A DNA stretch of 64,000 nucleotides, taken from NCBI GenBank assembly GCA_965218235.1, contig OZ244595.1, positions 1,116,001-1,180,000 on the forward strand, written 5' to 3'. Numbering within the stretch: the stretch's first letter is position 1; each line of letters opens with the position of its first letter. Under the pieces are notes generated by a model. That model ran no database searches, was not told where the DNA came from, and saw nothing but the letters and a program-made list of their open reading frames with translations. Shown here piece by piece: positions 52,579 through 61,178 of this stretch. A program made the position numbers and the translations under genes. The stretch comes from CADCWK01 sp965218235 (lineage in GTDB: Bacteria > Chloroflexota > Chloroflexia > Thermomicrobiales > UBA6265).

Positions 52579-53274
52579 CTAAAGAGTGCTGCGTGCGATT
52601 GGACCTGCGTGGCGAAGGCTTGGAAAGTCAAGGCGGAGCTGGGGTGGCTCACCTGCGTGGGGGCCTTGAGTCGCAAGTGTCAGGCAAACACAGTCATAGT
52701 TGCGCTCCAAGACTAACCGTTGGCAAAGCAATTCGTACCGCCGAGCGTAGGACGCGCCGACGAAAGCGGGGTCAACGTCAAAGTGAGGTGACTTCGTGCG
52801 CACCGGCTCGTGGACCGCCGCATTGTCCTCGAGAAGCAGGAAGTAGCCGACCAGGGGTCGGACCGGCCCGAGCCGCCCCTCGCGGAAGGCCGTCCAGATG
52901 TCGAGGGAGTTCCCCAGGGCCTCCTCGACTCGATTGTTCTGATTGTTGCCGAACGAGCCGACGTGCGACTTGAACTCCAACGCCATCACAAGCCGGCCCT
53001 CGGAGACGACGAGCAGGTCCCACTTCTTCACTGCGCGGTAGTAGCCGGGGATCTCCAGGTTGGTCCCAGTCCGCACGTCCAGCCGGTCGAGCCCGACCTC
53101 CTCCAACAGCTCCAGCGTTAGCGCCTCCAGAGCACCCATCTGCCCGCCGCCGGTCACCGCGCCGCGAGTCCCGGCGTCAATGCGGCCCGACTCGATCTGC
53201 TTCTGCTGCTGGTCTCCGCGCTTGTCCCAGAAGCTCTGTACCGCCGCTTGGAATCGATCATCCAGATTCTCCAT
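52579..53274 (-). CDS. PaeR7I/XhoI-type restriction endonuclease
   Basis: A 231-residue type II enzyme. GAVTGGGQMGALEALTLELL, IPGYYRAVKKWDLLVVSEGR, LVMALEFKSHVGSFGNNQNN and RVEEALGNSLDIWTAFREG match the PaeR7I family, with D...E-x-K formed by WDLLVV and EFK. Known members cut CTCGAG. ATG 53274 shares its A with the stop of the methyltransferase and has AGGAGG upstream. Full-length for the family. Confidence 0.88.
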   Translation of the reverse strand: MENLDDRFQAAVQSFWDKRGDQQQKQIESGRIDAGTRGAVTGGGQMGALEALTLELLEEVGLDRLDVRTGTNLEIPGYYRAVKKWDLLVVSEGRLVMALEFKSHVGSFGNNQNNRVEEALGNSLDIWTAFREGRLGPVRPLVGYFLLLEDNAAVHEPVRTKSPHFDVDPAFVGASYARRYELLCQRLVLERNYDCVCLTLATQGPHAGEPPQLRLDFPSLRHAGPIARSTL

Positions 53275-54962
53275 CAATCCTCCTCCTGCGGTATGCCCGC
53301 TATCTTGTATATCTCCAAGGCAACCGCCGTTGCCGCTCCCCTATCGCGTGTCTGATACGCCGTCCGGAGGGCCTTCGCCTGCCCTGGCGTCAGGTCCTGT
53401 GGACGGGGCACACGGATGCGCCGGAGGTACTGGGCCTGGAAGCGCAGGTACCCGCCGCGCATGCGAATGCCGTAGCACTCGACGAAGAACTGGGCAACGT
53501 CCGAAAGGAGCAGGCCACCGAGGACCTCCATGTCCCAGCTGGCCGACGTGACCCAGTAGAGGTTGTGGTGGGGGTAGTACTGCCCAGTATCGAGCACCGG
53601 GTTGAGGCGGTCCTTGATGTCGGCGATCAGGAGTTTGGGCCGGGCGGTGAGCGCCAGGTCGACCCGGTCGATGGTGCGGTACCAGGCGTGGGGGCTCTTC
53701 TTGCCGACGTGCCGGCTACGTAGGCGCTCCCCGTGCTCCTCGAAGTACTGCGCCAGGCGAGGGGACTTGGCGAGGCTGGTCAGCCCGTCGGCCTGCCACG
53801 GGTTGACTAGATAATGTCCCGACCAGATGAGGTGTCCGGATCGAGTGTCGACAGCCATTGCCAGGGGCAGCAGTCGTTCCGGCTCGACAATCTCCGCGTC
53901 CCTAGTGATAAAGACGCCGTCGGCCCCGGTGGCCACCCCGATCCCGACTTTGCTCCCTGTGGCCGATGACTCCAAAGGATGAAACTGGGCTTCCAAGTAC
54001 TTGAGGAGGGCCAGCCGCTCGGGCGAGTAGGCTGGCCACGGTGCCTCACCCTCGAACCATCCGTTGATCCGAGCCGCACGCAACGATCCCAATCGTGGTA
54101 CATGCTCCCCTGCCTGAACTGCCGAGAGGTACGAAATCAACTCAGTCGTCGGCGTCGCCTCGATCCCCGCCTCGGCCCGAGCAACGACGGCGGCACCTTG
54201 CGTTCCACGGCGCAAGACGGTCACCGCTGGGTAGGCGTCGACCTCGTCCTCAAAGGCGCCGACGGTGTGCATCTCAATGATGCTCTCTACAGCGAAGTCT
54301 GAGGTGACGAGGCGGCGCAGCGCTGCGCCGTACTGGTTAAGCATCCAGCGATCGGCGCAGATGAATGCGCAACGGCCACCAGTCTTGAGCTTGCGCAACG
54401 CCGCCTCATAGAACGCGACATAGAGGTCGGCGCGTCCAACCATTGTCGGGTACAGCCGACGGTAGGTGCTGACCGTCTCTGGGTCGATCTCCTCCAGCCG
54501 AACATAGGGAGGGTTGCCGATGATCAGGTCAGCTTTAGGTAGGGACGGCGCGTTGAGCAAGAAATCCCCCGTTCGCACCCACGACTTCGCTAGAGTGGTC
54601 GCGGTGCCCGGGTCCACGTGTTCGCTGATGAGCCGCTGGACGATCGCGCCACGACTGCGAGCTGCTGCGTCCGCGGAGAGCTCGAACGCGATGATGGATG
54701 CGGTGCAGGTAGCAATGTCTCGATCGTGGACCCGACACGACTGGGCGAGACGCGCCGCCAGGGCTGCCGCAAACGCCCCGTCGCCTGCCGCCGGCTCCAC
54801 CATCGTACGCAAAGCAAGGTCAGCACCCGAGATGACGCCAGCTTGGTCCAGCATGAGCTCGATCACCCAGGGTCTGGTGTAGACGACTCCGTGGCTGACG
54901 GCCTTCGGGGGTGAAGACTCTCTCGGGGCGAAGAAAGGTATCTGAGAGTGTGGGTGAGTCAT
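53274..54962 (-). CDS. N6-adenine DNA methyltransferase, PaeR7I/XhoI type
   Basis: A 562-residue protein. VEPAAGDGAFAAALAARL (AdoMet loop) and ADLIIGNPPYVRLEEID (catalytic NPPY) form the methyltransferase; the C-terminal half (IGVATGADGVFITRDAEIVE, RPKLLIADIKDRLNPVLDTG, YYPHHNLYWVTSAS) is a target-recognition domain of Eco57I-like enzymes. It would protect the site cut by the coupled endonuclease. Gene order methyltransferase then endonuclease with one-base overlap. Confidence 0.92.
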   Translation of the reverse strand: MTHPHSQIPFFAPRESSPPKAVSHGVVYTRPWVIELMLDQAGVISGADLALRTMVEPAAGDGAFAAALAARLAQSCRVHDRDIATCTASIIAFELSADAAARSRGAIVQRLISEHVDPGTATTLAKSWVRTGDFLLNAPSLPKADLIIGNPPYVRLEEIDPETVSTYRRLYPTMVGRADLYVAFYEAALRKLKTGGRCAFICADRWMLNQYGAALRRLVTSDFAVESIIEMHTVGAFEDEVDAYPAVTVLRRGTQGAAVVARAEAGIEATPTTELISYLSAVQAGEHVPRLGSLRAARINGWFEGEAPWPAYSPERLALLKYLEAQFHPLESSATGSKVGIGVATGADGVFITRDAEIVEPERLLPLAMAVDTRSGHLIWSGHYLVNPWQADGLTSLAKSPRLAQYFEEHGERLRSRHVGKKSPHAWYRTIDRVDLALTARPKLLIADIKDRLNPVLDTGQYYPHHNLYWVTSASWDMEVLGGLLLSDVAQFFVECYGIRMRGGYLRFQAQYLRRIRVPRPQDLTPGQAKALRTAYQTRDRGAATAVALEIYKIAGIPQEED

Positions 54963-55007
54963 GGGGTCAGTCTATGAGACCTTGCAGTAAACAGAGGGGA
55001 TGAAGCG

Positions 55008-56387
55008 TCATTGGACAATTACCGCCTGGTGGTCGGTCGCGACGACCACCCCATCCTTGACCACGTAGCACTCGACGTAGTGCGTCCCCGTATAGCTCGT
55101 CGTCTCGGTCTTCTCCGAGCGACCCTCATCCAGAGTGATCTCACCACGCAGTTGGTTGGCCCGACGGGCCTCATCCCCGCCATTGCGGACCTTCCAATAG
55201 ATTCGATACGGGGTTGGAACGTTGATGCTTCGAATGGTGAATCGGACCTGACGCGACTTCGGAACTTGGTTTCCTCGACGTGGCAGGTCGAACTGCTCAA
55301 AGCCACGCCGCCGGAGCCGTCCTCCAGCTAGAGCCATCTCACAACGACCGGTCATTCGAACGCGGAAGCGGCGATCGAGCGCGTAGGCGAAGTCGAAGCC
55401 ACTGCCATCAATGAACTGCTCTCCAACCCAGGTGACAGCGGCACTGGTCGGCGCGCTAGCAGCCACCTTGATGAGGGCTCCCGGCTTGAACGAGGGTCCA
55501 AAGATGGTCTGCCACGCCTTGATGGACGTTTCGCGATCTGCCGCGTCGTATGCCTCGCTGACCTTGTCGGCGTAGTAGTCAATCCAGTCGCGGAAGTTCG
55601 TGTAGTTCCACGAGTCACCATACCGCTGAGCGAAGTCGTCGCCGCTGCCGCCCGGATCCATGATCGGTGGCATCTCTTCTGGCAACGTGTCCGCTAGCTT
55701 GGTGAGCAGGGTCTTGAGAGTGGTGGGGACATCGGCGTACTCCTCCGGCCGCAGCTGCGCTTCGACAGCGTTGACCTGATCGCCCAGCAGCGTCGTCAAG
55801 ATGATCGACTTGCACGCGAACGTACCCTTGAAGTCTCGCAGGTACTTGAGCAGGCGCACGACCTTGACGAAAGTGCCTTTCGTATAGCGCTGACGTTCAT
55901 CGAGCCACTCCGCGAATTGCTCCGGATCGGAGCGCTCCAGCTTGCCCTCTCCGGCTGGGTCGGTCCGGTTAGTGATGTAGTGCTGCCCCCCGCGTTCCAG
56001 ATAGGGCACTAAGTCGATGTGGAATTCCCCGGCGTAGTTCACTCGCAGACAGCGCGTCTTGCGATTCACTCGGTCCTTGTAGAGGCTGTTAGCCCGGAAA
56101 GCGTCGTAAAGATTCTCAATGTAGTCGCATGGCAACCAGCCGTCTTGGTCTTTGACATGAACAAGTACGTCGGCGTCAAAACCGTCCCCATCAGCGACGG
56201 GCCTAATGATTGTCCGATAAGCCCAGGAACCGGCTGGGACGAGGTCGAGCAGGATCGGCCCGAACGTCTCATCGCCATCCAGGAATCCTTCCATCGTGTC
56301 GACTCGTTCGGTAAGAGTGCCCAGACGGGTCTTGTTGAGATTGACTTCATCACGCAGGAATGACTCGAAATCCGCCACGAATTTCAT
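55008..56387 (-). CDS. CBASS CD-NTase (SMODS) with AGS-C sensor domain
   Basis: A 459-residue protein. The nucleotidyltransferase core has LVPAGSWAYRTIIRPVADGD, FDADVLVHVKD (metal-binding acids) and EFHIDLVPYLERGG. A helical domain follows (KVVRLLKYLRDFKGTFACKS). The C-terminal 130 residues (RFRVRMTGRCEMALAGG, YRIYWKVRNGGDEARR, HYVECYVVKDGVVVATDHQA) match the AGS-C beta domain that sits on some SMODS enzymes. It makes a cyclic oligonucleotide alarm signal. It starts inside the stop of the HNH-SAVED gene (ATGA), its receptor. Confidence 0.9.
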   Translation of the reverse strand: MKFVADFESFLRDEVNLNKTRLGTLTERVDTMEGFLDGDETFGPILLDLVPAGSWAYRTIIRPVADGDGFDADVLVHVKDQDGWLPCDYIENLYDAFRANSLYKDRVNRKTRCLRVNYAGEFHIDLVPYLERGGQHYITNRTDPAGEGKLERSDPEQFAEWLDERQRYTKGTFVKVVRLLKYLRDFKGTFACKSIILTTLLGDQVNAVEAQLRPEEYADVPTTLKTLLTKLADTLPEEMPPIMDPGGSGDDFAQRYGDSWNYTNFRDWIDYYADKVSEAYDAADRETSIKAWQTIFGPSFKPGALIKVAASAPTSAAVTWVGEQFIDGSGFDFAYALDRRFRVRMTGRCEMALAGGRLRRRGFEQFDLPRRGNQVPKSRQVRFTIRSINVPTPYRIYWKVRNGGDEARRANQLRGEITLDEGRSEKTETTSYTGTHYVECYVVKDGVVVATDHQAVIVQ

Positions 56388-57553
56388 CGCCGCACCTCCA
56401 GCGCCTTGAAGAACGCTCCGCGCTCGTCACGGTCCCAGACCGACCACGCCGGCGAGACGCTTGGCATCAAGACGCGCCCGAGGGTAACCGCAGGCGAGAT
56501 TGGGATAGCGGCGAAGAGGTCGATCTGAGGGATTCGACCGTGATTCGCCTCGACGTGCGCCAGGAACGCGCGTGCCGTTGCCTCGAACGCCTGTAGTGCG
56601 GCGGGACTGTCGATCACTGTCGGGCCAGTCTCAACAGGTGGGACAGGGGCTATCGTATAAACGGCCGACGAGTCCATTACGTCGGACGGCAGATCCTGCA
56701 TTTGGATGGTGCCGGACATGTTGACGACCAGGGCCGCGAACGCAGCCTCTGGATCCCCTTCCACCAGGTCGAAGTGAAACGCTGGAACGCTGGGTGCCGC
56801 CTTCGGCCAGCTCCACGGATTGGCGTCGTCTGAGCGCTTTCGCTGGAAGACCATGGTGGACACCTTATCGTCGAGTCGGGCGCCAAGATGCACGAGGAGC
56901 GGGATGCGGGCGAACGCGAAGACGGCTAGCCGTTCGATCGTCCCTCGCCGCACAGCGTCATTGACCGGTTTGAGCCGCTCGTCGATCTCATCGGCGCACG
57001 TCTGGTAGTACTCCGGGGTGCCGGCTCGGGGACGGGTGGAGAGGTCGATATCAGCTTCGGCAGTGCTAGCGCCAGGAAGCATCTGAGGGAAGAGCCCCAC
57101 GTCGACGAGGGCGCGTAAGGCTGAAGAGTAGGTCAGGCTAGGGTGAACTCCTCGCACCTCGCCGACCAGCCGGATGATCGTTGCACGCTGATTTGGGTCG
57201 ATCTCGGTGACGGTCGAGACGCCCTGTTCGTGCTCGCGCTTTAGAGTCAATAGTCGGTCGACGCTGTAGAGCCCCTGCGCCTTCTCGTCGTCCACGGCCT
57301 TATGGCAATTACGACACAGGAGGATGAAGTTATCTGCTTCGCGGCGCTCCTCACTCGTCAACTCACTCTGCCCACGGGGCGAAGTGGACGAGTGTCCGAC
57401 GATGTGTGCCATTTCCCCGATCGGCACCGCTCTACCTACAAGTTCGTTCGTGAGCACCGACCGTTTGCACAGTGCGCACCGACCAGCTGAGGCAGCCCAA
57501 ACGTGACGGACCGTCCGCTCCGTCGGGTCAAGTCGTCCCTGTTCGCCCGTCAT
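56384..57553 (-). CDS. cap5: Cap5: HNH endonuclease with SAVED sensor domain
   Basis: A 389-residue CBASS effector. The N-terminal HNH nuclease has CALCKRS, GEMAHIVGHSSTSPRG, NFILLCRNCHKAVDDE. The C-terminal SAVED domain (LAVFAFARIPLLVHLGARL, AFHFDLVEGDPEAAFAALVV, FLAHVEANHGRIPQIDLFAA) binds the cyclic nucleotide made by the coupled CD-NTase and then activates DNA degradation. ATG 57553 is chosen because GAGGAGGTGA precedes it. Complete by length and motifs. Confidence 0.93.
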   Translation of the reverse strand: MTGEQGRLDPTERTVRHVWAASAGRCALCKRSVLTNELVGRAVPIGEMAHIVGHSSTSPRGQSELTSEERREADNFILLCRNCHKAVDDEKAQGLYSVDRLLTLKREHEQGVSTVTEIDPNQRATIIRLVGEVRGVHPSLTYSSALRALVDVGLFPQMLPGASTAEADIDLSTRPRAGTPEYYQTCADEIDERLKPVNDAVRRGTIERLAVFAFARIPLLVHLGARLDDKVSTMVFQRKRSDDANPWSWPKAAPSVPAFHFDLVEGDPEAAFAALVVNMSGTIQMQDLPSDVMDSSAVYTIAPVPPVETGPTVIDSPAALQAFEATARAFLAHVEANHGRIPQIDLFAAIPISPAVTLGRVLMPSVSPAWSVWDRDERGAFFKALEVRR

Positions 57554-57941
57554 GGCCGTCACCTCCTCCTCCGCCTGCACCGAACCTTGTTGCTACGCGA
57601 CGGTACGATTCTGAGGGTTGGTCGAGGTCGTTGTAAGGGTTGACCAACGTGAATTCTTCATCCAGCTGCCCAATTCCACCGACGTAGCGGTCGACCTTGG
57701 CACGCCGCGTCTGGCGCAACAGTTCCTCAAGCGTCGCTGAGGTGCTTCGTAACGGCTTATTTGAGCCAAACACTTCATCAGGGCCCGGGGTGACTTGATC
57801 GATGTCCGCGGCGTCACTGTCGGCGACGAGAACCACTCGTTGACCCGGGTGAACGCCAATCAGTAGGCACACCGAAGCAAACAGGGTGACGTGCCCGCAG
57901 TCCGTAATGGTGGTAATGTGATCAACACTCAACATTTGCAT
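57528..57941 (-). CDS. AbrB-like DNA-binding protein upstream of CBASS
   Basis: A 137-residue protein. Residues 5-50 (VDHITTITDCGHVTLFASVC, LIGVHPGQRVVLVADSD) have the swapped-hairpin AbrB pattern. The rest contains STSATLEELLRQTRRAKVDR and a Gly/Asp-rich end. It overlaps cap5 by 26 bases. A TATACT -10 element at 57948-57953 ends six bases before ATG 57941, so the mRNA may be leaderless, or the start may be ATG 57935. It probably regulates the CBASS operon through the palindrome at 57986. Confidence 0.65.
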   Translation of the reverse strand: MQMLSVDHITTITDCGHVTLFASVCLLIGVHPGQRVVLVADSDAADIDQVTPGPDEVFGSNKPLRSTSATLEELLRQTRRAKVDRYVGGIGQLDEEFTLVNPYNDLDQPSESYRRVATRFGAGGGGGDGHDGRTGTT

Positions 57942-57985
57942 AGTTACAGTATAACGGACTTATGCAATATGAGGAGGCCAATATG

Positions 57986-58003
57986 TTAAGACGATCGTCT
58001 TAA
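57986..58003. promoter_or_regulatory. 18-base perfect palindrome in divergent promoter region
   Basis: TTAAGACGATCGTCTTAA, perfectly self-complementary, between the AbrB-cap5-CD-NTase operon and the TmrB-like gene. It lies just upstream of a TATAAT (58024-58029) for the plus gene and about 33 bases from the TATACT of the minus operon, so a bound repressor could control both. Confidence 0.6.
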
Positions 58004-58060
58004 TTTATCGCCTCCGTTTGACGTATAATAAAATCATAAACTATCAGCAAGGAGGATTGC

Positions 58061-58588
58061 TTGATCATCCTCATCAACGGTCCGTTTGGAATCGGCAAAA
58101 CCTCCGTCGCACATCAACTCATTCAACGGTCCCCGGCGAGTATACTGTTCGACCCCGAGCTGGTCGGGTCGCTTCTACGGCGAACCCTGCTGACTCAATA
58201 TCCTCTCAACGACTACCAAGATTACACGCTATGGCGAAAGCTCCTCGTTGATATTGCGAGCGATCTGAGCAAAACATACTCTTCGGACATCGTCGTACCA
58301 ATGTGTATCTGGAGACGAGAATACTTCGATGAAATCGTTGCAGGCTTCGGAGATCAATCAACCCCGTTCATGCCCCTTCGCTTAACTTGCGAACCTGAGA
58401 CACTACGTCGTCGAATCCTTGGTCGCGCTGATGAGGATGGTGGTCATGAGTGGTACCTGGAGCATCTGGAAATTGGTCTGTCGGCCGCGAACGATGCTCA
58501 CTTCGGAATCGAGGTCGAAAAGGAAGGTAGAAGCGTCAGTGACATTGCCGATCTTATTTATAAAATTCAGTTGATTCACGAATCGTAA
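58061..58588 (+). CDS. TmrB-like small P-loop ATPase
   Basis: A 175-residue protein from TTG 58061 with AAGGAGG seven bases upstream. Walker A is GPFGIGKTS. It continues SILFDPELVGSLLRRTL, DYQDYTLWRKLL, DIVVPMCIWRREYFDEIV, RLTCEPETLRRRILGR as in TmrB-like and related kinase-fold proteins, some of which give antibiotic tolerance. The substrate is unknown. Divergent from the CBASS operon. Confidence 0.8.
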   Translation: MIILINGPFGIGKTSVAHQLIQRSPASILFDPELVGSLLRRTLLTQYPLNDYQDYTLWRKLLVDIASDLSKTYSSDIVVPMCIWRREYFDEIVAGFGDQSTPFMPLRLTCEPETLRRRILGRADEDGGHEWYLEHLEIGLSAANDAHFGIEVEKEGRSVSDIADLIYKIQLIHES

Positions 58589-59024
58589 TACTCTAGGCAG
58601 CTGATACTGTATTGATTTCTTGATTCAAGCAATATCGAGGATGTCCGCGACATACTCCTCGTCCAGCCAATGCCCATCGCCGGGAGCGGTTCCGGCGCTC
58701 ACCTGGCCTTGACCACTTCGATGGTGGCGTGCGTCCGGTAGGTCGTGAACCGCACGGCAAACCCATCATCCACTGAACTGTCGTCCATGAATGAGACGGT
58801 CCGCATCGGGGCATCCCGCCCCTCGATCGAGATCCGATAGACCGCCTCGCCAACATTGACCATAGCCGCTGCGAGATTCTTGGGCAGGTCGATGTGGAAG
58901 TGATGGCGCGTGAGGCGATAGACCGCGCTGCTAGCCTCAGGCGCTTCGACCTGGTCGAGATCGTACAGCACGCTGCGGTCCTGCTCGAAGCCATCGTCAT
59001 GCCGATACTGCCAAAAGCGCACTA

Positions 59025-60147
59025 AGTACAACCAAAGAGAAGTTGCGGGGTGTATGCTGAGAAAAAGGAGGCGGCGATGCAGCCCGTACGCATTCCCGAA
59101 CTCACCTCGACGCAGCTTGACGCCTTGGACGAGGTGTACCGAACCTGCCGCGATGTCCGCCTGCGGACCCGGGTCCAGATGGTGTTGTTGGCCGGGGAGC
59201 AGCACCTAACGGCGGCGGCCATTGCCGGCATCGTGCGCATGAGCGAGGACACGGTGCGACGCTGGCTCAAACGCTACCTGAGTGAGGGGATCGAAGGGCT
59301 GCGCGACCAGCCCCATCCCGGAGCGCCCAGCAAGGTCACCGCGGCCTATGTCGACCAGTTGCTTGCCGCCGTGCGGCGCCGGCCCCGGAGCCTGGATCTG
59401 CCGTTCTCACTGTGGACCTTGCAGCGACTTGCCGACTACCTGGCGGAGCAAACCGGGATCCGGGTTGCCGACGAGACCGTGCGCCTGCATCTGAAAGCCG
59501 TCGGCATCGTGCTGAGCCGGCCGCAGCACACGATCACCAGCCCCGACCCGGCGTACGCGCTCAAAAAAAGACGATTGAAGCCATGCGTGACCACCTCGCC
59601 CCCGATGATCACTTCTACTATGCCGACGAGTTCAACCTGAGTTGGCTACCAACGCTCACGGCCATGTGGAGTCCCAAAGGCCAGCAGGTGATGATTTCAA
59701 CGCCTGGCCAGCCACAGAAACGGTACGGCATTGGGGCGGTGGATTACCATGCCGGCCAGACCGTCGTCCTCATCCGCCGGCATAAACGACGGCGCGAAAT
59801 CGCCGAACTCCTTGAGGCGTTGGTGGAGAAGCATCCCGCCGGAACCATCTATGTGGCATGGGACAACGCCTCCACCCACGAAGGCGATGAGATCGAGGCG
59901 GTGGTGCGTGGTGCGGCGGGCCGTCTCGTCCTGCTCTATCTTCCAAGCTACAGCCCATGGCTCAATCCGATCGAGATGCTCTGGCGGCACTTCCGGCGGG
60001 AAGTCACCCACTGCGAACTCTTCCCGACCGTCAAGGCGCTCATCGCCGCCGCAACCGCCTTCTTTGACCGGTACAATCACGTACCCAAACAGATGCGCTC
60101 GATCATTGGCGTACAGCCACATCCCGCAGAAATTCTGTGAATGTACT
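59025..60147 (+). mobile_element. IS630-family insertion sequence, copy 2
   Basis: 1123 bases with TA at both sides (59023-59024, 60148-60149). All translated frames equal those of the copy at 3381-4503, which has the opposite orientation. It splits the gene at 58699-60663. Confidence 0.95.
59077..60140 (+). CDS. IS630-family transposase made by -1 frameshifting, copy 2
   Basis: Same two-frame transposase as at 3388-4451. Frame one runs from ATG 59077 (AAGGAGG five bases before). The seven-A run lies at 59563-59569, and frame two carries the DDE core (VAWDNASTHEGDE, YSPWLNPIEMLWRHF). Because two identical copies share this split, a full transposase probably arises by -1 slippage on the A run. 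Confidence 0.9.
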
Positions 60148-60675
60148 TAGTGGGGCACGATGCGGAAGGCGCTTGGCTGTGAGTTGCCAAAGCACCAGGG
60201 ATAGGCTGTCTTCGGCGGTCCCGCCGAGCTCGATCGACAGTAATTCGCCACCGAGTCGTCCCTGGACGTCAGCCAAATAGACCAGTTCCGCCGCGATGGT
60301 TTTCAGCCCTGCGTCACTCCATCGCCTAGCGGTCCGCTGATCCTTGGACTGCCCCTGCCCCTCGAAATGGCCGGCCACCTCCTCGAGCCGGTCAAGCACC
60401 TTATCGGCATCGGCCATAATCGAGATCGCTGCGGCAGTTTCGTCGTGGTTGCCGTAGGCGATGTACCGCCTCATCTCTCGCTCAAACATCATGAAGGCTT
60501 CGAACAGGTCGCCCCCACCACAGACGCGACGCAGGGTCTCATAGTGGTTGAACTTCTGGATCGTCAAGCGCCCGTAGGCACCCCTGAGCGCCACCAGTTC
60601 CTCATGAACGGCCGTTTCCAGAGCGCCTCGATCACCACGCTCCAAGCCGAGCATTCCCACCATGTCTCAATTCTC

Positions 60676-61043
60676 TCATGGTGAGGGGCACTTGAGGTTC
60701 TTGCACTTTTTTGTCACAAAAGTCTTACCTGCGCCTCTTGTCTTAGAGACATCGCCTCCACTTGTGAGACGATCGAGAACGAACTCCGTTAATGCCGAGA
60801 TGGACAACGCGGCGGTCACATCGTCACGTTTGCCCGTCACCATGCACCTCCGGAGCTCGCGCTTCAGGGTAAGGAAGGCGTCGAAGGAATTTCCACCGCC
60901 AGGCACGCGACGCAGCGTCGGGAACTGCTGAACTCTTGGGGAGTCAGACGCCCGTGAGCGCTCCGTATTGCTCCCAGCTCGTCGCACGCCGCTGCCACGA
61001 GCTCTTCCACCCCAGCACGGTCCGTGTCGTCCCACCCGCCCAT
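60676..61043 (-). pseudogene. Degenerate paralogue of the IS630-split gene
   Basis: From ATG 61043 it reads DRAGVEELVAAACDELGAIR and AHGRLTPQEF, then shifts frame near 60930 to FPTLRRVPGGGNSFDAFLTL, KRELRRCMVTGKRDDVTAAL, SALTEFVLDRL. This aligns with residues 10-100 of the neighbour (EELVALRGAYGRLTIQKF, TLRRVCGGGDLFEAFMMF). It ends at 60676 inside the promoter region of the neighbour, so its C-terminal two thirds are lost. Confidence 0.75.
60702..60719 (-). promoter_or_regulatory. Shared upstream motif, site 1
   Basis: TGCACTTTTTTGTCACAA lies 38 bases before the start of the split gene (60663). The near-identical TGCACTTTTCTGTCACGA lies at 61083-61100, 39 bases before the start of the degenerate paralogue. 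It may be a -35 region or operator kept in both copies. Confidence 0.45.
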
Positions 61044-61082
61044 GTGTCGATCAACTCATAACGCCTGTGCGCCTCTTCGTGG

Positions 61083-61100
61083 TGCACTTTTCTGTCACGA
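61083..61100 (-). promoter_or_regulatory. Shared upstream motif, site 2
   Basis: TGCACTTTTCTGTCACGA, matching the motif at 60702-60719 with two differences and the same distance to the start codon. Confidence 0.45.
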
Positions 61101-61178
61101 CAGCTGTGTGCTGGCCTCCTATCCTCAAAGTGTCGTCCGGATAGCAGGACGACACGAGGACACAAGGAGGTAGATGCC

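Larger units (their letters stand above)
58699..60663 (-). pseudogene. Protein of unknown function split by IS630
   Basis: The 5' part (60663-60148) begins MVGMLGLERGDRGALETAVH and contains YETLRRVCGGGDLFEAFMMF, EREMRRYIAYGNHDETAAAI. The 3' part (59022-58699) continues VRFWQYRHDDGFEQDRSVLY to THATIEVVKAR. Removing the IS and one TA rejoins codons exactly (HRAPL then VRFWQ), giving about 279 residues. The N-terminal half is helical, the C-terminal half beta-rich. Family not recognised. A degenerate paralogue lies just upstream. Confidence 0.85.
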
